A stretch of DNA of 64,000 nt from Burkholderiaceae bacterium (GCA_019234815.1 JAFALA010000046.1:53896-117895), one strand, 5' to 3'; counted from the stretch's first letter, positions 34,553 through 44,565 are shown. Made by a program: numbers and translations. Notes: generated by a model from the sequence alone, not told the origin.

Positions 34553-36046
34553 TCAGCGCAATTGCACAGGCACGATGGTGAAGTTGGGCGTGCAGGTGGT
34601 GCAAGGGGCCGTTACGACGCTGCCGTTGTTGGTCCAGCTGCCATCGCCCAGCACGTAGACGATGTAGTTTGCGCCGGCGTTCAAGGGCACGGCGGGGTTC
34701 GAGTTGCTGCCGCCGAAGATGGCAATAGGCTGGCTCGACGAGGCCGTGCTCACTTGCAGGAAGGCGCCAGGGGTGGTGTCGTAAGGCACAGCGAAGTTGG
34801 CCGATTGCGTGCCGGACAACACGTTGCCGACCACCTGGGTGTAGTTGGCCGACAGCGTCACGCCACCCGGGAACCCGTTGGCGCCATTGACCACGCGCAT
34901 GTTGGCGTAGCCGGTGGCGATCGGGTAGGTGTTGTCGTCGGTCAGCACGGTCAGCTGCGGATTGCTTGGGCTGCCCCAGACCAGCAAGGTGTAGTCGGTA
35001 CCCGGCACCGGCGTGGCGGGCAGGTTGTTGGCCGTGGCCGGCAGGCCAGCAGTCGTCAGGGTTGCCAGGTTGGTCCCCGCGGATGAAGCGCTCTGCACCG
35101 AGATACTGGCCTTGGCATTGGTGCCGTCCAGGATGGTGTAGTAGTCGCCGACGGTGGGCGAGATGGCCACATTGCTGGTGGTCGTGCCGTTGCTGGTCGA
35201 GCTGCCCAGCAGATAGGTGGTGGTCGGCGTGGTCGTGCCGGCAGTCAGCGTGGCGTTGAAGGCTTCCATGGTGGCATTCAAGGCCATGATCAGGCGGGCA
35301 CGAATGCTGGTGCTCGTGTAGGGCGTGACCGTGCTTTGCTGCTGCACCAGCATGCCGTTGACCAGGACGCCGCTGGGCGAGCCCGTCAGGATCAGGGTGT
35401 AGACTTGGCCGGAAGACAGCGAAACGCTGGGGATGTCCAGGCGCAGGTCGGTCTTGTTGTTGTAGCCGGTGATGCGGACTTCATACGAGGTCGAGGAAGA
35501 GCCGGTGCTGACGGAGTTGTAGCCGCTGCCGTACGTGACGCCGATGTTGCTGGCGGTCGGGCTCAGGCCGCTGACAGGCGTGGCGCCGCCGAGGCCGCTG
35601 GGGGTGGTGACCGCAGGCGACAGGTAGACGTCGACCGGGCCGGCATCCTGCGCCAGGTTCAGCACCAGGAACGAGGCGTAGCCGGTGGCGGGTGCAGTCT
35701 GGTTTTCCTGCAGCAGCGAGATGTTCGGATTGCCGGACTTGCCGTACACGATCATCGCGTAGTTGCTGTTGGCCACCAGGGTCGGCGTGCGGTTCAGGAT
35801 GGTGACGCCGTTGCTGACGATCTGGGAATTGGTGGCGCCGACGTTGACCGATTGATAGCTGCTGGCCGCGCCGTAGGCCACGTTGCCAAAGGCGGATCCG
35901 TTGTTTACGCTCACGCTCATGGCGCCGGGATAACCCACGCTGGCGTTCAGAAGGCGCACGCTCGTGCTGCTGGTATTGCTCCCACAAGCACTCAGTAGTG
36001 CGGCAGAGACCATGCCCAATGCCATGGCCCAATGTTTGAATCGCAT
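34553..36046 (-). CDS. DUF4397-domain lipoprotein
   Basis: A 497-residue predicted lipoprotein. Signal peptide with lipobox LLSAC, Cys21 as the lipid anchor. Two DUF4397-like halves follow (about 28-240 and 260-495), each beginning with an RLLNAS- or ARLIMAL-type strand and rich in Ser, Thr, Gly and Asn, as in beta-sandwich surface proteins. Function unknown; likely cell-surface or periplasmic. The low Lys/Arg content and high Ser/Thr content differ from neighbours. ATG 36046 is the start. It is divergent from the PAP2 gene. Confidence 0.85.
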   Translation of the reverse strand: MRFKHWAMALGMVSAALLSACGSNTSSTSVRLLNASVGYPGAMSVSVNNGSAFGNVAYGAASSYQSVNVGATNSQIVSNGVTILNRTPTLVANSNYAMIVYGKSGNPNISLLQENQTAPATGYASFLVLNLAQDAGPVDVYLSPAVTTPSGLGGATPVSGLSPTASNIGVTYGSGYNSVSTGSSSTSYEVRITGYNNKTDLRLDIPSVSLSSGQVYTLILTGSPSGVLVNGMLVQQQSTVTPYTSTSIRARLIMALNATMEAFNATLTAGTTTPTTTYLLGSSTSNGTTTSNVAISPTVGDYYTILDGTNAKASISVQSASSAGTNLATLTTAGLPATANNLPATPVPGTDYTLLVWGSPSNPQLTVLTDDNTYPIATGYANMRVVNGANGFPGGVTLSANYTQVVGNVLSGTQSANFAVPYDTTPGAFLQVSTASSSQPIAIFGGSNSNPAVPLNAGANYIVYVLGDGSWTNNGSVVTAPCTTCTPNFTIVPVQLR

Positions 36047-36219
36047 CCGATTTCTCCAGTTCCTGTCACGGCGACGCCGCATACCTGATCCGAATTGGAC
36101 CATCTTTCAGTTTACTCTGACATGAGGGCGAGTATCCCGTGGGTGAAGTTTCGTTGCGCTGATTTCTTCATTTTTAGGGGCGCAAAAGGCAATTCAGCTT
36201 CGAATAATTCCATGAATGC

Positions 36220-37023
36220 ATGCCCGCCTTGGAGGCAGCGACCGAGGAGACGGTAAGCTACACGACCATGTTGATGGTTCATCCTGCCTGGCATGTTCTG
36301 AGTCGTCTGGGCGAAGCGCAGATCCTGCTGCCTTTGTTTGCGCTGGCAAGCGGTTGGCTGTGGCGGCGCGAGCCTTGGAGTCCTGTGCTGCGCGATTGGT
36401 GGCTCTCACTGGGTGCGGTCACGCTGCTGACCACGGCGTCCAAGATCGCCTTCCTGGGTTTCGGCTGGGGCATCGCGTCCTTGGACTTCACCGGCTTCTC
36501 GGGCCACTCGATGTTCTCGGCCGCGATCCTGCCCGTGCTGGGCGGCTTGGCCTTGCACGTGCGCGGGCGGGCAGGCCTGGGTGTGATGGCCGGCTGGGCG
36601 CTCGCGCTCGCGGTGGCTGTTTCTCGTGTCAAAGTGAGTGCGCACTCGCCGTCTGAGGCGCTGTCAGGTTTGCTGCTGGGGAGCATGACCAGTGCATGGA
36701 CCTTGCGCCGCAGGCGGCTTGACCGCCTGTCCATCCCGCACTGGATGAGTGCCCTGGCGCTGGCCGTGCTCTTGTCCATGCCTTGGGTGGCGCCGCCGTC
36801 GCGCACGCACGACTGGGTGACGCGCCTGAGCCTGGCCCTGTCGGGCCGCAGCCGTCCGTACACGCGGGCCGACCTGCACCGGAAGCCGGCCGCGTTCCCT
36901 TCAAATCAGCAGCGCGGTGCTGTTCTTGACTTCCTCCATCACGGCGTAGGTCCGTGTTTCGCGCACGCCGGGCAGGGTCCAGATCACGTTGCCGATGAAC
37001 TCCCGGTAGGCGCCCATGTCTGA
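36220..37023 (+). CDS. PAP2-family membrane phosphatase
   Basis: A 267-residue integral membrane phosphatase. The SGHSMFSA motif (C2-like, His) and SRVKVSAHSPSEALSG (C3-like, with Arg and His) mark the PAP2 active site; the C1 KxxxxxxRP part is weak. About five hydrophobic segments lie between residues 30 and 200. The last about 41 codons run antisense over the 3' end of the Lrp gene (36901-37401), and the tail is unlike a PAP2 protein, so a normal stop may have been lost. Start may be ATG 36220 or ATG 36268. Confidence 0.75.
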   Translation: MPALEAATEETVSYTTMLMVHPAWHVLSRLGEAQILLPLFALASGWLWRREPWSPVLRDWWLSLGAVTLLTTASKIAFLGFGWGIASLDFTGFSGHSMFSAAILPVLGGLALHVRGRAGLGVMAGWALALAVAVSRVKVSAHSPSEALSGLLLGSMTSAWTLRRRRLDRLSIPHWMSALALAVLLSMPWVAPPSRTHDWVTRLSLALSGRSRPYTRADLHRKPAAFPSNQQRGAVLDFLHHGVGPCFAHAGQGPDHVADELPVGAHV

Positions 37024-37401
37024 CACGCGGGTCTTGAGCAGGTAGTCGAAGCCCCCGGCCACCAGGTGGCACTCCAGGATTTCGGGCCGCACCTGAACGG
37101 CGGCCTTGAAGCTGTCCATCACGTCGATCACGGTGCGGTCCAGCAGCACCTCGATGAAGACCAGCATCGCGGCGCCCAGTTTGGCCGGGTTCAGCCGCGC
37201 TTCGAAGCCGAGGATGTAGCCCTCGCGCGTCAGGCGCTTGAAGCGCTCCAGCACCGCGGTCGGCGACAAATGCACCGCCTCGGCCAGCTTGAGGTTGGAA
37301 ATACGCCCATCCTGCTGGAGGACGCGCAAAATGCGCACATCGATTTTGTCGAGGCCGCGCTCGCCGCCTTCCTGGCCTTCTGCAGGTTTTTTTGGGTTCA
37401 T
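36901..37401 (-). CDS. Lrp/AsnC-family transcriptional regulator (candidate proline-responsive PutR)
   Basis: A 166-residue regulator with an N-terminal HTH (LDKIDVRILRVLQQDGRISNLKLAEAVHLSPTAVLER, read as pieces) and a RAM/AsnC ligand-binding domain (GAAMLVFIEVLL, FDYLLKTRV, YAVMEE). It is divergent from putA across 133 bp. In alphaproteobacteria an Lrp homologue, PutR, activates putA in response to proline, so the same role is plausible here. An inverted TCAC-N7-GTGA repeat lies in the gap at 37412-37426. Confidence 0.9.
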   Translation of the reverse strand: MNPKKPAEGQEGGERGLDKIDVRILRVLQQDGRISNLKLAEAVHLSPTAVLERFKRLTREGYILGFEARLNPAKLGAAMLVFIEVLLDRTVIDVMDSFKAAVQVRPEILECHLVAGGFDYLLKTRVSDMGAYREFIGNVIWTLPGVRETRTYAVMEEVKNSTALLI

Positions 37402-37411
37402 GATGTATTTT

Positions 37412-37426
37412 TCACTGCTATTGTGA
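37412..37426. promoter_or_regulatory. TCAC-N7-GTGA inverted repeat in the Lrp/putA gap
   Basis: Short inverted repeat between the divergent Lrp-type gene and putA, close to the Lrp start codon. A possible binding site for the regulator; weak. Confidence 0.3.
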
Positions 37427-37534
37427 TGATCTTCTGAATTTAATGCAGATTCTTACCCAATAAAGTCACAGCATTCACCATGATGGGCCAATCTGGCCTG
37501 TCTTCGGCTTCAACCCCTTTACCCAGGGACTGTC

Positions 37535-40500
37535 ATGACTGCTTTTGCTTTGCCGCTTGAATTCACCCGCCTGCCCACGCCATACCGTGACGAACTCCCG
37601 GTGGTGAACGTCCTGGCGGCACGTTTGAAGGGCGAAGCCGATGGCGGGTCGGCGTCGCTGGACTGGGCAGCCGTCATTGCGATGGCCAGCCCCTGGGTGC
37701 AGCAGGTGCGCGACAACCCGGCGCCGTTCTGGGCCATGGAGTCGTTGCTGCGCGAATACCCCATCACCAGCGCGGAAGGACTGGCGCTGATGCGCTTGGC
37801 AGAAGCACTGCTGCGTGTGCCCGACGCCCCGACCGCCATCGCGCTGACCGCCGACCAGCTGGGCCGGGCCCAATTCGATGGCGGCTCCGAGGGCCCGCAC
37901 AAGATGCTGGCCTCGTTGTCGTCCACGGCCATTTCGCTGTCCAAGAAATTCCTGCCCGAAGCCGAAGGCGAGGGGGGGCTGCTGCAGCGCCTGGGTGCGC
38001 AGACCGTGGTGGCCGCCACGGTGCGGGCCATCCAGCTGCTGGGCCGGCAGTTCGTGCTGGGCCAGAGCATCAAGGAGGCCATGCACGAGGCCGACAGCGC
38101 CCGGCGCCAGCAAAAGCAGCTCCGCTTCAGCTACGACATGCTGGGCGAGGGGGCCCGCACCGAGGCGGACGCGGCACGCTATCAGGCCTCGTACCTGATG
38201 GCCATCGATGCCATCGCCAAGGGCCAGAAGGCCGATTCACCCGAGGCCTCGGACGGCATTTCGATCAAGCTCAGCGCCCTGTTCTCGCGCTACGAGGTCC
38301 TGCAGCGCGAGCGCGTGTTCGCCGAGCTGCTGCCGCGCGTCTGGCAGCTGATCGAGCGCGCGGCCAAGGCCAACATCAATCTCACCATCGACGCCGAAGA
38401 GGTCGACCGCCTGGAGCTGTCGCTGGAGGTGCTGGACGCGCTGGCCGGCCGCATCGCGCTGCAGTTCCCGCAATGGCGCGGATTTGGCCTGGCGGTGCAG
38501 GCCTACCAGACGCGCGCGCTGGCCGTGGTCAACGAGGTGGCCGGCATCGCCCGCAAGCACGGCTTGCGCTTCATGGTGCGGCTGGTCAAGGGGGCTTACT
38601 GGGACGGCGAAATCAAGCGCGCCCAGGAGCTGGGCCTGGAGGCCTATCCGGTGTTCACGCACAAGCAGCACACCGACGTGTCCTACCTGGCCTGCGCGCA
38701 GGCGCTGATCTCGCATGCCGACGTGATCTACCCGCAATTCGCCAGCCACAACGCCGGCACCATCGCCGCCATCGTGCAGATGGCCCGCAAGGCGGGCGCC
38801 GCCTTCGAGATGCAGCGCCTGCATGGCATGGGCGAAGGCGTCTACCGCGAGCTGTTGAAGGACGAGACCATCCCCTGCCGTGTCTATGCGCCGGTGGGCG
38901 AGCACCGCGATCTGTTGGCCTATCTGGTGCGCCGCCTGCTGGAGAACGGCGCGAATTCCTCCTTCGTTCATCAGTTGGCCGACGCGAGCGTCGATGTCCA
39001 TGAACTGCTGGCTTCGCCGTTGGCGCAAATCCAGTCCAGCGGCGCCTTGCCTTTGCCGGCCGACCTGTTCCGGGCCGAATCGAATGGCGTGCCTGCCGGG
39101 ACGCGCCAGAACTCCAGCGGCCTGGATCTGACGGTGCTGGCGCACCGCCAGCCCTTGCTCCAGGCGCTGGACCAGGTGTCGGTGCAGCCGGTGCCCCTGG
39201 CCCTGGCGGCCGATTGCGCGGCGGCCATGCAGCGCCTGCAGTCCGGCTTTGCCGCCTGGAATGCGCGCGGCGCTGCGGCGCGTGCGGCCATCCTGCGCCG
39301 CGCGGCCGACGCGCTCGACGCCCGCCTGCCGGAGTTCTGCGCGCTGCTGGTCAAGGAGGCTTTCAAGACCCAGGGCGACTGCATGGCCGAAGTGCGCGAG
39401 GCGGTTGACTTCATGCGCTACTACGCCGACGAGGCCGAGGCGATGTCGCCCCCGCAGGCGGGCCGCGGCGTGTTCGTCTGCATCAGCCCCTGGAATTTCC
39501 CGCTGGCCATCTTTGCCGGCCAGGTGGTGGCGGCCCTGGTGGCGGGCAATACGGTCGCGGCCAAGCCAGCCGAGCAGACGCCTTACGTGGCGCAGTGCAT
39601 GGTGGAGCTGCTGCACGAGGCCGGCGTGCCGACGGACGCGCTGGTGCTCCTGCATGGCCCCGGCGAGACCGTGGGCGCAGCGCTGGTCGCGGACCCCCAT
39701 GTGGCGGGTGTGTGCTTCACCGGGTCGACCGCGGTTGCCCAGATCATCAACCGCAGCCTGGCGGCCAAGTCGAACGCACAGGCGGTGCCGCTGATTGCCG
39801 AAACCGGCGGCATCAACGCCATGGTGGTCGACTCCACGGCCCTGCCCGAGCAGGTGGTCGACGCGGTGGTGCAAAGCGCGTTCCGCTCGGCGGGCCAGCG
39901 TTGCTCGGCCTTGCGCCTGCTGTGCGTGCACGAGGGCATTGCCGACGGCGTGATCGAGATGCTGCGCGGCGCGCTGCAGGGCCTGACGGTCGGGGAGCCT
40001 GCGATGCTGGCCACCGACGTGGGACCGGTGATCGACGACGAGGCCTTCCAAAATATCAGCCAGCATGTGCAGCGCCTGAAGCGCGAGGCGCGCTTGATTG
40101 GCGAAAGCCCGGTGCACGATGTGGTGCCGCGCCTGATCCGCCCGGCGGCCTTCGAGATTGCGCGGGTCGGCGAGATCGGCCAGGAAATCTTCGGTCCGGT
40201 GCTGCATGTGCTGCGCTGGACCGGCGAGCCGGACGCGCTGATCGAGCAGATCAACAGCCTGGGCTACGGCCTGACGCTGGGCATCCAGACCCGCATCGAC
40301 AGCCGCGCCCTGCGCCTGGCCGAGCGTGCCCGGGTCGGCAATATCTACGTCAACCGCAACATCATTGGCGCGGTGGTCGGCGTGCAACCCTTCGGCGGCG
40401 AAGGCATGTCGGGTACGGGGCCCAAGGCGGGCGGCCCGCACTACCTGCGCCGCTTTGTCGGCCAGGGCGTCGCGTCTGCGCCTGTGGGCCAGGCGGCAAG

Positions 40501-41188
40501 CCGTTATCTGGCGGACGAGGGCCGGGTGGCGCCGGGCGCGGCCTGGCAGCAGGCTTGCGCGGCGCAGCCGACCTGGGCCGAGCGCCCCTTGGCCGAGCGT
40601 GTCGTCGTGATGCGCCGCATGGCGGCTCAATGCGAGCCGGCGCAGGCCGCCCTGTGGCTGGCCCATGCGGATCAGGCCGAGCAGGGCTTGGTGCCGCGCG
40701 CCTTGCCCGGGCCCACGGGCGAGCGCAATGAATTACGCCAGCATCCGCGCGGCGCGCTGGCCTTGTTCGGCGCAGGCGCCGACGCAAGCCAGCTGCATGG
40801 AGCGCTGGCGGCGGCGCTGGTCGGCGGCAACGGCCTGGCCGTGCTGCCGGGCTCGGTGGCGGTGGCCAAGCTGCTGGCGGACGCCGCTTTGAAGTTGAAG
40901 CAGGCCGGCCTGAACGCCGACGTGCTGGTGCAGCTCGACGACCACTGCGCGAAGGCGCTGTTGTCCGATGCCGCGCTGGCTGGCGTGGTGGTGGCGGGAA
41001 CGGACGCAGGCTTGATGGCCGAGCTGCAGGTGGAGCTGGCGCAGCGCCGCGGCGCCATCCTGCCCCTGATCTCGGCGGATGAATGCCGGCAAGCCTCGAA
41101 CCAGTACCGCTTCGTGACCGAGCAGACGCTGACGATCAACACCGCGGCGGCGGGCGGCAATGCGGAGCTGCTGGCCGGCCTGCATTGA
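37535..41188 (+). CDS. putA: bifunctional proline dehydrogenase / P5C dehydrogenase PutA
   Basis: A 1217-residue PutA that oxidises proline to glutamate: FAD-dependent proline dehydrogenase (about residues 170-480; MVRLVKGAYWDGEIKRAQ) and NAD-dependent P5C dehydrogenase (about 540-1000), with catalytic Cys790 in GQRCSA and Glu in AETGGINAMV. A C-terminal aldehyde-dehydrogenase-like domain (1000-1217) matches the long-type PutAs. There is no N-terminal ribbon-helix-helix DNA-binding domain, so this PutA should not repress its own gene; the Lrp protein divergent from it is the likely regulator. proC follows 43 bp downstream. Confidence 0.97.
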   Translation: MTAFALPLEFTRLPTPYRDELPVVNVLAARLKGEADGGSASLDWAAVIAMASPWVQQVRDNPAPFWAMESLLREYPITSAEGLALMRLAEALLRVPDAPTAIALTADQLGRAQFDGGSEGPHKMLASLSSTAISLSKKFLPEAEGEGGLLQRLGAQTVVAATVRAIQLLGRQFVLGQSIKEAMHEADSARRQQKQLRFSYDMLGEGARTEADAARYQASYLMAIDAIAKGQKADSPEASDGISIKLSALFSRYEVLQRERVFAELLPRVWQLIERAAKANINLTIDAEEVDRLELSLEVLDALAGRIALQFPQWRGFGLAVQAYQTRALAVVNEVAGIARKHGLRFMVRLVKGAYWDGEIKRAQELGLEAYPVFTHKQHTDVSYLACAQALISHADVIYPQFASHNAGTIAAIVQMARKAGAAFEMQRLHGMGEGVYRELLKDETIPCRVYAPVGEHRDLLAYLVRRLLENGANSSFVHQLADASVDVHELLASPLAQIQSSGALPLPADLFRAESNGVPAGTRQNSSGLDLTVLAHRQPLLQALDQVSVQPVPLALAADCAAAMQRLQSGFAAWNARGAAARAAILRRAADALDARLPEFCALLVKEAFKTQGDCMAEVREAVDFMRYYADEAEAMSPPQAGRGVFVCISPWNFPLAIFAGQVVAALVAGNTVAAKPAEQTPYVAQCMVELLHEAGVPTDALVLLHGPGETVGAALVADPHVAGVCFTGSTAVAQIINRSLAAKSNAQAVPLIAETGGINAMVVDSTALPEQVVDAVVQSAFRSAGQRCSALRLLCVHEGIADGVIEMLRGALQGLTVGEPAMLATDVGPVIDDEAFQNISQHVQRLKREARLIGESPVHDVVPRLIRPAAFEIARVGEIGQEIFGPVLHVLRWTGEPDALIEQINSLGYGLTLGIQTRIDSRALRLAERARVGNIYVNRNIIGAVVGVQPFGGEGMSGTGPKAGGPHYLRRFVGQGVASAPVGQAASRYLADEGRVAPGAAWQQACAAQPTWAERPLAERVVVMRRMAAQCEPAQAALWLAHADQAEQGLVPRALPGPTGERNELRQHPRGALALFGAGADASQLHGALAAALVGGNGLAVLPGSVAVAKLLADAALKLKQAGLNADVLVQLDDHCAKALLSDAALAGVVVAGTDAGLMAELQVELAQRRGAILPLISADECRQASNQYRFVTEQTLTINTAAAGGNAELLAGLH

Positions 41189-41231
41189 TCGCTGAACGGC
41201 CGCCTTAAACTCGCGGCCGAGGTATCCACGC

Positions 41232-42044
41232 ATGAGCGACAACATTGCATTCATCGGCGGCGGCAACATGGCCAGCGCCATCATTGGCGGACTGATCCGC
41301 GCGGGCCGCTCGCCGGCAACCCTCCAGGTGGTCGAACCGGTGCCGGCGCAGCGCCAGAAGCTGCACGACGAGTTCGGCGTGCAGGTCCTGCCGGCGGCCG
41401 ACGAGCGCCTGGCCCAGGCGGCCTTGCTGGTCTGGGCCGTCAAGCCGCAGCTCTTTGCCGAGGCGGCCGCGCCCCTGCAAGGCCTGGTGGGCCACGCCTT
41501 GCAGTTGTCGGTGATGGCGGGCATACGCAGCGAGGCTTTGGTCCGCGCAACCGGCGCCGAGCGCGTGGTGCGCGCCATGCCCAACACGCCGGCGCTGATC
41601 GGCCAGGGCATTGCCGGCCTGTATGCCCGCGCCGCGGTGTCCGCCGCCGACAGGGCCCTGGTCGAATCCGTGCTGGCGCCCACCGGGCGCACGCTGTGGG
41701 TCGCCCAGGAGGCCGATCTCGACGCCGTGACGGCCTTGTCGGGCTCGGGGCCGGCGTACTTTTTCTACATGGTCGAAGCGATGACGCAGGCCGCCGAGCA
41801 GATGGGCCTGAGCGCTGAGCAGGGCCGCGAACTGGCCCTGGCCACCTGCGCGGGCGCGGCGGCCCTGGGCCTGCAGTCCAGCGAGTCGCCGACGGTGCTG
41901 CGCGAACGCGTGACCTCCAAGGGCGGCACGACCCATGCTGCGATCACGCACATGCAAGCGGCTGGCGTGGGCGATGCCCTGGTGCAGGCCGTGCTGGCGG
42001 CGCAGCGGCGGGCGCGCGAGCTTGGCGACGAGTTCGGCGCCTGA
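41232..42044 (+). CDS. proC: pyrroline-5-carboxylate reductase
   Basis: A 270-residue enzyme that reduces P5C to proline with NAD(P)H. N-terminal Rossmann motif FIGGGNMASAIIGGL, VKPQ, RAMPNTPALIGQG, and the C-terminal SGSGPAYFFYMVEAMTQAA and TSKGGTTHAAI motifs are present. It sits directly downstream of putA, so the pair encodes opposite directions of the proline-P5C step. ubiC begins five bases after its stop. Confidence 0.96.
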   Translation: MSDNIAFIGGGNMASAIIGGLIRAGRSPATLQVVEPVPAQRQKLHDEFGVQVLPAADERLAQAALLVWAVKPQLFAEAAAPLQGLVGHALQLSVMAGIRSEALVRATGAERVVRAMPNTPALIGQGIAGLYARAAVSAADRALVESVLAPTGRTLWVAQEADLDAVTALSGSGPAYFFYMVEAMTQAAEQMGLSAEQGRELALATCAGAAALGLQSSESPTVLRERVTSKGGTTHAAITHMQAAGVGDALVQAVLAAQRRARELGDEFGA

Positions 42045-42049
42045 GCGGC

Positions 42050-42619
42050 ATGGGGCTGTCGCATCGGAACGGCCTGCGGGATTGGTTGCGCGCCCCCGGC
42101 AGCTTGAGCCGGCGCCTGGCGAGCCTGGGCTCGCGTTTCGAGGTCCAGGTCTTGAGCCAGCGGGTGGCGCCGCTGCGTGCCGCCGAGCGCCAGACCCTGG
42201 GCCTGCCGGCGCGCGGCCTGACGGTGGTGCGCGAGGTGGTGCTGCGCGTCGATGGCGTGGCGCTGGTCTGGGCCCGGTCTGCCCTGCATCAATCGGCCCT
42301 GGCGGGGCCCTGGAAGGCCTTGCGCGGCCTGGGCGCCCGCCCGCTGGCACACCTGCTCTACGACGATCCGCGCATCAGCCGCAGCGAGCTGCAGCCGCGC
42401 CGGCTGGCGCGTTTCGGGCACACGCGACGCCATATGCAACGCCAATGGCTGGAGGCGACCGGTACACCGGCTTCCGCGCAGATGCTGTGGTCGCGCCACT
42501 CGGTGTTCAGCCGCTTCGGCGCGCAACTGCGCGTGATGGAGCTGTTCGCCCCCGATCTGCCCGGAACCGGGCCGCAGCGCGGCAAGGTGCGGGGGCGGGT
42601 TCAGCGTCCGATGCGGTGA
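42050..42619 (+). CDS. ubiC: chorismate lyase UbiC
   Basis: A 189-residue enzyme that splits chorismate into 4-hydroxybenzoate and pyruvate, the first committed step of ubiquinone synthesis. SLSRRLASLGSRFEVQVLSQ start, RVDGVALVWARSALH and RELQPRRLARFGHTRR regions, and the catalytic Glu in VMELFAPDLP near the end match UbiC. It starts five bases after proC. The matching prenyltransferase gene ubiA is convergent next to it. Confidence 0.9.
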   Translation: MGLSHRNGLRDWLRAPGSLSRRLASLGSRFEVQVLSQRVAPLRAAERQTLGLPARGLTVVREVVLRVDGVALVWARSALHQSALAGPWKALRGLGARPLAHLLYDDPRISRSELQPRRLARFGHTRRHMQRQWLEATGTPASAQMLWSRHSVFSRFGAQLRVMELFAPDLPGTGPQRGKVRGRVQRPMR

Positions 42620-42626
42620 CCCCCAC

Positions 42627-42647
42627 AAGGACGCACAGTCCTTTCTT
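42627..42647. terminator. small hairpin between ubiC and ubiA
   Basis: AAGGAC-GCACA-GTCCTT hairpin followed by T-rich bases, located between the convergent ubiC and ubiA stops. A weak bidirectional terminator. Confidence 0.5.
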
Positions 42648-43569
42648 AGCGCAAGGCCAGGTCCAGCACCGTGCCTGCGAAGATGGCGAAGCCCAGCCAG
42701 TGGTTTTCGCGGAAGGCCTTGAAGCAGCCCTCGCGGCTGCGATGGCGGATCAACTGGAAATGCCAGCCCACCTGGGCGAGGGCAACGAGCATGCCGGCCA
42801 GGAAGACGCGGCCCAGCCCCAGGTGCAGGCCGATCGAGGTCCATGCGGCCAGGAAGACCAGGTAGAAGCCCATCACGCCGAGCACGTCGAAGCGTCCGAG
42901 CGTCAGCGCCGAGGTCTTGATGCCGATGCGGATGTCGTCGTCGCGGTCCACCATCGCGTACTCGGTGTCGTAGGCCAGCACCCAGAACAGATTGGCCAGC
43001 AGCAGCGCCCAGGCCGACTTGGGCACTGCTGCCGCGACGGCGGCCAGGCTCCATTCGTCGCTCCCCAAGGCCGCGGAAAAGGCCATCGGAATGCCGAAGC
43101 TGAAGGCCACGCCCAGCACCGCCTGCGGCATGCTGACGAAGCGCTTGGCATAGGGGTAGACCATGGCCACGGCCAGCGCGGCAAAGGACAGCAAAATGGT
43201 CGGTGGATTGGTCGTTAGCACCAGGCCGAAGGCCACGAGTGCCAGCACGGCGCCGAGCAGCAGGGCTTCCCGCACCGACACTGCGCCGCTGGTGATGGGG
43301 CGCTGCGCGGTGCGCTTCACATGGCGGTCGAACTCGCGGTCGGCCACGTCGTTGACGCAGCAGCCGGCGCTGCGCATCAGGAAGGTGCCCAGCACGAAGA
43401 CGCCCAGCAGATGCCAGCCCGGCCAGCCGTCCGCCGCCATCCACAGCGCCGCCAGGGTGGGCCACAGCAGCAGATAGCTGCCGGCGGGGCGGTCCCAGCG
43501 GATCAGGTTCAGGTAGAGCGAGAGCTTGCGGCGCGCGGCGCTGCTGGGGGTGGAGGTGTCGGCATTCAC
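42646..43569 (-). CDS. ubiA: 4-hydroxybenzoate polyprenyltransferase UbiA
   Basis: A 307-residue inner-membrane enzyme that prenylates 4-hydroxybenzoate in ubiquinone synthesis. Both Asp-rich motifs are present: [14 protein letters not shown] and [12 protein letters not shown]. Several hydrophobic segments follow the family pattern. The GTG start at 43569 overlaps the livM stop by four bases (GTGA), so it is coupled to the branched-chain amino-acid transporter operon, an odd pairing. Confidence 0.96.
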   Translation of the reverse strand: MNADTSTPSSAARRKLSLYLNLIRWDRPAGSYLLLWPTLAALWMAADGWPGWHLLGVFVLGTFLMRSAGCCVNDVADREFDRHVKRTAQRPITSGAVSVREALLLGAVLALVAFGLVLTTNPPTILLSFAALAVAMVYPYAKRFVSMPQAVLGVAFSFGIPMAFSAALGSDEWSLAAVAAAVPKSAWALLLANLFWVLAYDTEYAMVDRDDDIRIGIKTSALTLGRFDVLGVMGFYLVFLAAWTSIGLHLGLGRVFLAGMLVALAQVGWHFQLIRHRSREGCFKAFRENHWLGFAIFAGTVLDLALR

Positions 43570-44564
43570 GCGCGCAGTTTATCGGGCGTCTTGCGCATCT
43601 TCTCCCACAGCGCTCCAAGCTCCCCCACCACGCCGCGGCGGAACAGCAGCACGCAGGCGATGAAGATCAGGCCGGTGACCAGCGAGACCGATTCGCCCAG
43701 GCCGTTGAACCAGTCGATGCCCGAGGCGTCGGCCAGGGCCTTGCCCAGGTCACCGATCTTGTCTTCGAGTGCGACGATGACGAGCGCGCCCACCATGGGT
43801 CCGGTCATGGTGCCCATGCCGCCGACCAGGGTCATCAGGATGACGAGGCCCGAGGTGGTCCAGAGCGCATCGCTCAGCGTGGCAAAGCCCAGCACCAGGG
43901 TCTTGGTGGCGCCGGCCAGGCCGGCCAGGGCGGCAGAAAGTACGAAGGCCAGCAGCTTGAACTGGCTCACGTCGTAGCCGAGCGAGGTGGCGCGCGCCTC
44001 GTTTTCGCGTATGGAGGTCAATACCTGGCCGAAGGGCGAGTGCACGGTCCGGTAGATCAGCCAGACGCCGAAGGCGAACAGCGCCAGCACGAGGTAGTAC
44101 AGGTGCAGGTCGGAACTCAAGTCCAGGCCGAGCAAGCTGCCGCGCGGCACCGATTGCAGGCCGTCCTCGCCGCCGGTGAACGAGGCTTGCAGGAACACGA
44201 AGTACAGCATCTGCGCGAGCGCCAGCGTGATCATCGCGAAGTAGATGCCGGCGCGGCGGATCGCCAGCAGGCCGAACACCAGCCCCATGAGTGCCGCCGC
44301 GCCCACGCCGACCAGCAAGCCCAGCGGCGTAGGCAGGCCCCAGACCTTGAGCGCATGCCCGCAGGCGTAGGCCGCCACGCCCAGGAAGGCGGCGTGGCCG
44401 AAGCTCAGCAGGCCGGTGAATCCGATCAGCAGGTTGAAGGCGCAGGCAAACAGCGCATAGCACATCACCTTCATCGCGAAGATCGGGTAGACGCCCAGCC
44501 AGGGCAGCAGCGCGATGGCGGCGAACAGCGCTCCAAAGCCCAACAGCGTTTGCTTGCTCTTCAC
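43566..44564 (-). CDS. livM: branched-chain amino-acid ABC permease LivM
   Basis: A 332-residue inner-membrane permease of the HAAT class, with the LivM hallmarks of [13 protein letters not shown] and [14 protein letters not shown]. About nine to ten hydrophobic segments. I chose GTG 44564 (next to livH stop, spacing one base); an in-frame TTG at 44582 is possible. The stop overlaps the ubiA start. Confidence 0.93.
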   Translation of the reverse strand: MKSKQTLLGFGALFAAIALLPWLGVYPIFAMKVMCYALFACAFNLLIGFTGLLSFGHAAFLGVAAYACGHALKVWGLPTPLGLLVGVGAAALMGLVFGLLAIRRAGIYFAMITLALAQMLYFVFLQASFTGGEDGLQSVPRGSLLGLDLSSDLHLYYLVLALFAFGVWLIYRTVHSPFGQVLTSIRENEARATSLGYDVSQFKLLAFVLSAALAGLAGATKTLVLGFATLSDALWTTSGLVILMTLVGGMGTMTGPMVGALVIVALEDKIGDLGKALADASGIDWFNGLGESVSLVTGLIFIACVLLFRRGVVGELGALWEKMRKTPDKLRA

Positions 44565-44565
44565 G

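Noticed and set aside
38237..40666. 809-codon open frame on the minus strand inside putA
   Set aside because: Antisense shadow of PutA; Arg/His-rich composition with no domain; the plus-strand PutA is unmistakable.
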